A DNA stretch of 16,630 bases from assembly GCA_021845945.1 (NCBI GenBank), contig JAJZRD010000057.1:1-16630 (forward strand). The letters are read 5' to 3'. This document shows, in pieces, positions 13,602 to 16,630 of this stretch; positions within the stretch are counted from its first letter, which is position 1; each line of letters opens with the position of its first letter. The stretch comes from Chloroflexota bacterium (GTDB lineage Bacteria; Chloroflexota; UBA6077). Made by a program: the position numbers and the translations under genes. Under the pieces are notes generated by a model. That model had not been told where the DNA came from and ran no database searches. It saw only the letters and a list, made by a program, of their open reading frames with translations.

Positions 13602-14834
13602 ATGGTCGTGACGGCCGACAATCATCTGGGCCGCCACTACGACAGGATGTTTCCGCAGAGGCTGGAAGAAAGGCGGGCCTGGCTACGCCGGGGCTTCGCC
13701 GCCGCGGTGGACTATGCCCTGGAGCGGCGGGCCCACCTCTTCCTCCAGGTGGGGGACCTCTTCGATTCCCCCGAGCCTCGCAACGCCGAGCGACAGTTCG
13801 TGGCCGGGGAACTGGCCCGGCTAAGGGAGGCCGGTGTGCGCTGCCTGGGGATCGGGGGCAACCACGATACCCCCCGAGCGCGCAACGGACAGGTTCCAGC
13901 CACAGCTCAGGGCAGCTTTGCCCGCCTGGGGGGGCTGCGCCTCCTGGGCGACCCCTCGACGAGGGCCGAGGACTGGGGGCTGAGGACTGAGCGATCCAAT
14001 CTCAGTCCCCAGTCCTCAGTCCTCAGTCCTGGCGATGTAGACACAGAGCTGTTCGATATCGAAGGGATCCGGGTCGCGGTGGGCGGGATTACGCCCGATC
14101 CCACGGCCCCGGCCGGATCGGATCCCCTGGAGGGGTTGGAGTGGCGGCCGGAGGCCGACATCGCCCTTCTGCTGCTCCACGGGAGCCTGGAGGGGCACGT
14201 CTACCCTGGGGCCCCGGAGCCGATCGTGCGGCGGCAGACGGTGGAGGGGCTGAAGGGGATCGACTACCTGCTGGTGGGCCACGTTCACCGCTTTGCCGCC
14301 TTCCAGTGGGGCGGCAAGACGGTGCTGGTGCCCGGAGCGACGGAGCGGATGACCTTCGCCGAGATGGAGACCCTGCCCGGCTTCGTCTATATGGAGGCGG
14401 AACCTGGCCGGATGGTGACACTTCAGCATCTGCCGGTGAAGTTCCAGCCCCGGGAGCAGTTGGTGGTCTCTACCTCGGAGTTGGAGGCAGGGGACCCCGC
14501 CGAGGTGGTCAAAGCCCGCATGGAAACCGTCTGCCGGCGGGAGGCGATGGTGCGGGTGTCCCTGGAGGGTCCCATCACCCGGCAGCGCTACCACGACCTT
14601 CGGCTGAGGGAGGTCGCGGAGTATGGCGCGGCTCGCAGCTTCTTCCTGGATCTGGATACCACTGGACTGTTCGTGGAGGACGAGCGGCAGCCCTCGGGCG
14701 CCCGAGGGGGGCGGCTATCCCAGCGGGAGGAGTTGATCCGCTTCGCCCGAGAGCGGTGGGAGGCGGCCAGCAGCCGGGAAGATCGGGACCTGATCGATGA
14801 GGCTACCCGTGCGATCCTGGAGGAGTACCGATGA
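13602..14834 (+). CDS. Mre11/SbcD-family (YhaO-like) metallophosphoesterase nuclease
   Basis: This 410-residue predicted DNA nuclease subunit is paired with the downstream ATPase. The calcineurin-like motifs are complete: ADNHLG (5-10), GDLFD (51-55), GNHD (86-89), LLLHGS (190-195, H193) and GHVH (226-229). These supply the two-metal site. Residues about 122-143, between motifs III and IV, are encoded by a heptamer palindrome inserted in frame and probably form a loop. The C-terminal third is the family's capping/accessory region. ATG 13602 is 16 bases past GGAGGAG (13579-13585), which is too far. The in-frame ATC at 13590 sits at normal spacing, so the true start is uncertain. The stop overlaps the ATPase start (ATGA at 14831-14834). 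Confidence 0.9.
   Translation: MVVTADNHLGRHYDRMFPQRLEERRAWLRRGFAAAVDYALERRAHLFLQVGDLFDSPEPRNAERQFVAGELARLREAGVRCLGIGGNHDTPRARNGQVPATAQGSFARLGGLRLLGDPSTRAEDWGLRTERSNLSPQSSVLSPGDVDTELFDIEGIRVAVGGITPDPTAPAGSDPLEGLEWRPEADIALLLLHGSLEGHVYPGAPEPIVRRQTVEGLKGIDYLLVGHVHRFAAFQWGGKTVLVPGATERMTFAEMETLPGFVYMEAEPGRMVTLQHLPVKFQPREQLVVSTSELEAGDPAEVVKARMETVCRREAMVRVSLEGPITRQRYHDLRLREVAEYGAARSFFLDLDTTGLFVEDERQPSGARGGRLSQREELIRFARERWEAASSREDRDLIDEATRAILEEYR
13969..14030. repeat. Heptameric palindrome inserted in the SbcD-like gene, locus B
   Basis: The left arm 13969-13991 is built of heptamers GGACTGG, GGGCTGA and GGACTGA. The right arm 14001-14023 pairs with it at 20 of 23 positions, and one further TCAGTCC unit extends to about 14030. 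The spacer is nine bases. The block stays in frame and adds about 22 residues (EDWGLRTE ... SPQSSVLSP). Such heptamers resemble cyanobacterial short tandemly repeated sequences. Confidence 0.75.
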
Positions 14835-16474
14835 TCCTCCTCAAGAGGCTGCGGGTCGAGAACTTCAAGCTGCTGCGGCAGCTGGATCTGGTCTTCCCCC
14901 GCCAGGGCAGCGTCCTGGTGGAGGGCCTCAACGAATCGGGCAAATCCACCCTCTTCGAGAGCGTCTTCTACGCTCTCTACGGTGTCCCCCTGGTCACCGA
15001 GGGCAAGGGCAGGGGGGTTCTGGAGAGCGCGATCCGCTATGGTGCGGATTCGACTATGGTCGAGTTGCTGCTGGAGGTGGGCGATACGGAGATGGAGATC
15101 CGCCGTTTGCTTGCCCGAGGGAAGCCCAGCCAGGCGAGCCTGGTGGTGCGCCCCGCGGGGGCGCCGGAGGAGCGGGTCGCCGGCGTTCTGGCCGTGAGCG
15201 CTCGGGTGGTGGAGGAGTTGGGAGGGCTGGACGGCGAGGCGCTGCTGAACTCCTGTTTCGTGGAGCAGAAGAAGCTCTCCAAACTGGAGGATCTGGCGGG
15301 CGGGCAGCGGAGGGACTCGCTGCGGAAGCTGCTGAACCTGGAGCGGCTGACTGAGCTGGCCGGCCAGTTCAAGGTCACCCTTCAGGACGAGCGAACCCTG
15401 GCCGAGGCCCGGAACCGGCTGGAGATGGCCGAGGTGGCGGCGCAGCTTCCCCAGGTGGCCTCGGAGAGGGCGGAGTTGGAGGCTGCTCTGCAGGGGGAGG
15501 CGTTTACTCGTGGAATCGAGGCTTTAGCCGGTGGGCCAGGATCCGATCCGGCTGAAGCCTCGATTCCTCGATTTGACGCTGATGATAGGGCCTGGGCGAG
15601 AGCGGCCGCCGGCCTTGCGAAGGTCCGCGATTCCCGGCTTTCGGCACGCCGACGGGGGATCGGCTCCCTGGCAGCGGGGGTGCTGGTGCTGATCCTCGCG
15701 GCGGGGCTGTTCGCCTCGGGTCTCCAGGCTGCCCTGGCGGCGCTGCCGCTGGTGGCGATGCTGATGCTGGTGGCGGCGGCCTCCTACCGTTCGGCGCGCC
15801 AACTTGCCAGTAGAGCGGTCCAACTGGAGTCCAAGCTGGCCCTTCAGCGGGACGCTCTGGTGGCGAAGATGGGCGAGTTGAAGGGCCGGCGCAAACGGCT
15901 GGAGGAGCAGCTGGGGGATTCGAGCCTCCCGGAGGAAGAGGAGTGCCGGCTTCAGGTGGATAGGCTGGCGCGGCAGTTGGAGGTGAAGCGGCGGGCCGCC
16001 GACCTGGTGGAGGGCGCCATGGAGCGGATCGTTCGGATGGTGCTCCCCAACACCGAGCGCAATCTAGGACAGATACTGCCCCTCCTGACGGCCGGTCGAT
16101 ACCACGAGGCGCGCATCGGCGAGGACTACCAGGTCCAGGTGTGGGACGACGCCGCAGGTCGCTATGTTTCCAAGAGCGTCTTCTCGGGAGGGGCCAGGGA
16201 CCAGTTCTCCCTGGCGCTGCGGCTCTCCTTTGCCCTGGCCACCTTGCCCCAGGAGTTGGGGGCTACGCCGGGTTTCCTCTTCCTGGACGAACCCCTCAGC
16301 TCCTTCGACGGGCCTCGAACGGAGGCCCTGGTCCAACTCCTCACCTCAGGCCAGGTGGCGGAGAGCTTCAACCAGATCTTCGTCATCTCCCACAATCGGT
16401 CCTTCGACCTGGGTGCCTTCCAGTACCGTCTTGTGATGCGGGAAGGCAGGGTGGTGGAGAGCAACCTGCCCTAG
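14831..16474 (+). CDS. Rad50/SbcC-like (YhaN-like) ATPase with two membrane helices
   Basis: This 547-residue SMC/Rad50-type ATPase has its N-terminal half at 1-180: Walker A GLNESGKST (32-40) and a Q-loop-type segment around NSCFVEQKKLSKL. The C-terminal half has signature FSGGARDQFSLAL (about 451-463), Walker B FLFLDEP (about 481-487), D-loop SFD and H-loop ISHN. In between, where SbcC carries hundreds of coiled-coil residues and a CxxC zinc hook, there are only short charged helices, a repeat-derived segment (about 228-246) and two adjacent hydrophobic helices (about 277-318). No CxxC is present. This suggests a membrane-tethered variant, as in Bacillus YhaN, which pairs with YhaO. The start overlaps the nuclease stop by four bases, so the two are coupled. 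A DNA-end processing role is inferred. Confidence 0.88.
   Translation: MILLKRLRVENFKLLRQLDLVFPRQGSVLVEGLNESGKSTLFESVFYALYGVPLVTEGKGRGVLESAIRYGADSTMVELLLEVGDTEMEIRRLLARGKPSQASLVVRPAGAPEERVAGVLAVSARVVEELGGLDGEALLNSCFVEQKKLSKLEDLAGGQRRDSLRKLLNLERLTELAGQFKVTLQDERTLAEARNRLEMAEVAAQLPQVASERAELEAALQGEAFTRGIEALAGGPGSDPAEASIPRFDADDRAWARAAAGLAKVRDSRLSARRRGIGSLAAGVLVLILAAGLFASGLQAALAALPLVAMLMLVAAASYRSARQLASRAVQLESKLALQRDALVAKMGELKGRRKRLEEQLGDSSLPEEEECRLQVDRLARQLEVKRRAADLVEGAMERIVRMVLPNTERNLGQILPLLTAGRYHEARIGEDYQVQVWDDAAGRYVSKSVFSGGARDQFSLALRLSFALATLPQELGATPGFLFLDEPLSSFDGPRTEALVQLLTSGQVAESFNQIFVISHNRSFDLGAFQYRLVMREGRVVESNLP
15512..15567. repeat. Palindromic element inside the Rad50-like gene
   Basis: A 20-base arm (15512-15531, starting GGAATCGAGG) is the complement of 15548-15567 (ending CTCGATTCC) with a single mismatch. 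The two are separated by 16 bases. It is in frame and encodes roughly GIEALAGG ... PAEASIPR, which is not typical of a coiled coil. It looks like a dispersed palindromic repeat captured in coding sequence. Confidence 0.75.
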
Positions 16475-16559
16475 CTCTATGCCGCCCTCTGGCCTCGATC
16501 TTCAGGGGGCTGCCCGTGTTCACTGTCTCGCGGCGCCTGCATCGAAGCCGGCTCACCGT

Positions 16560-16597
16560 GGCGTGGGTCGATTGCCCGGTCTCGGCACCCCCACGCC
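16560..16597. repeat. Inverted repeat in the right-end non-coding tail
   Basis: GGCGTGGG (16560-16567) is mirrored by CCCACGCC (16590-16597) after the ATPase stop. No U-run follows on the + strand, so terminator function is doubtful. The remaining bases 16475-16630 show no recognisable gene. Confidence 0.35.
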
Positions 16598-16630
16598 AGG
16601 GTTGATTAGGAATGCAGGATGGGGACCACT

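Noticed and set aside
16560..16597. Terminator after the Rad50-like gene
   Set aside because: It has an 8-bp stem with a 22-base loop and no following U-run, so it was kept only as an inverted repeat.

Overview
The window is GC-rich bacterial DNA holding three blocks of genes. The anaerobic (early cobalt insertion) cobalamin pathway, a CbiMNQO cobalt transporter, a two-CxxC Fur-family regulator with FeoAB, and many short palindromic and heptameric repeats together suggest an anaerobic or facultative, perhaps Chloroflexota-like organism. No rRNA or other phylogenetic marker is present, so that placement is inference only.

Block 1 (about 1-3170, + strand) is metal handling. A Fur-family repressor is followed by feoA, feoB and a 63-residue protein with eight cysteines. 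The regulator gene and feoA each carry upstream a site of the same architecture, TTGCAA-N5-TTGCAA (136-152) and TTGCAA-N5-TCGCAA (697-713). This suggests that the regulator controls both itself and feoAB. The FeoB has a histidine-rich N-terminus and non-classical residues around its pore cysteines.

Block 2 (about 3196-13461, - strand) is cobalamin synthesis and cobalt uptake. Reading from the right there is a promoter, a cobalamin riboswitch aptamer (13295-13409) and an intrinsic terminator (13201-13240). These are followed by cbiC, cbiM, cbiN, cbiQ, cbiO, a cbiX-cbiD fusion and cbiET, mostly overlapping or within a few bases of each other. A 435-base stretch of dispersed repeats interrupts the run (6625-7059). 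Then come cobI, cobM, cbiG and cobJ. CbiMNQO would import cobalt, CbiX insert it into sirohydrochlorin, and CobI, CobJ, CobM, CbiG, CbiD, CbiET and CbiC methylate, contract and rearrange the ring towards cobyrinate. A precorrin-6A reductase (CbiJ/CobK) and all later steps (CbiA, CbiP, CbiB, nucleotide loop) are absent here. B12 would shut the leading operon through the riboswitch.

Block 3 (13602-16474, + strand, divergent from block 2) is a two-gene operon. It encodes an Mre11/SbcD-family nuclease and a short Rad50/SbcC-like ATPase that has two predicted membrane helices and no zinc hook, resembling the YhaO/YhaN pair rather than classical SbcCD. Both genes carry an in-frame palindromic repeat insertion. 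The last 156 bases hold no recognisable gene.
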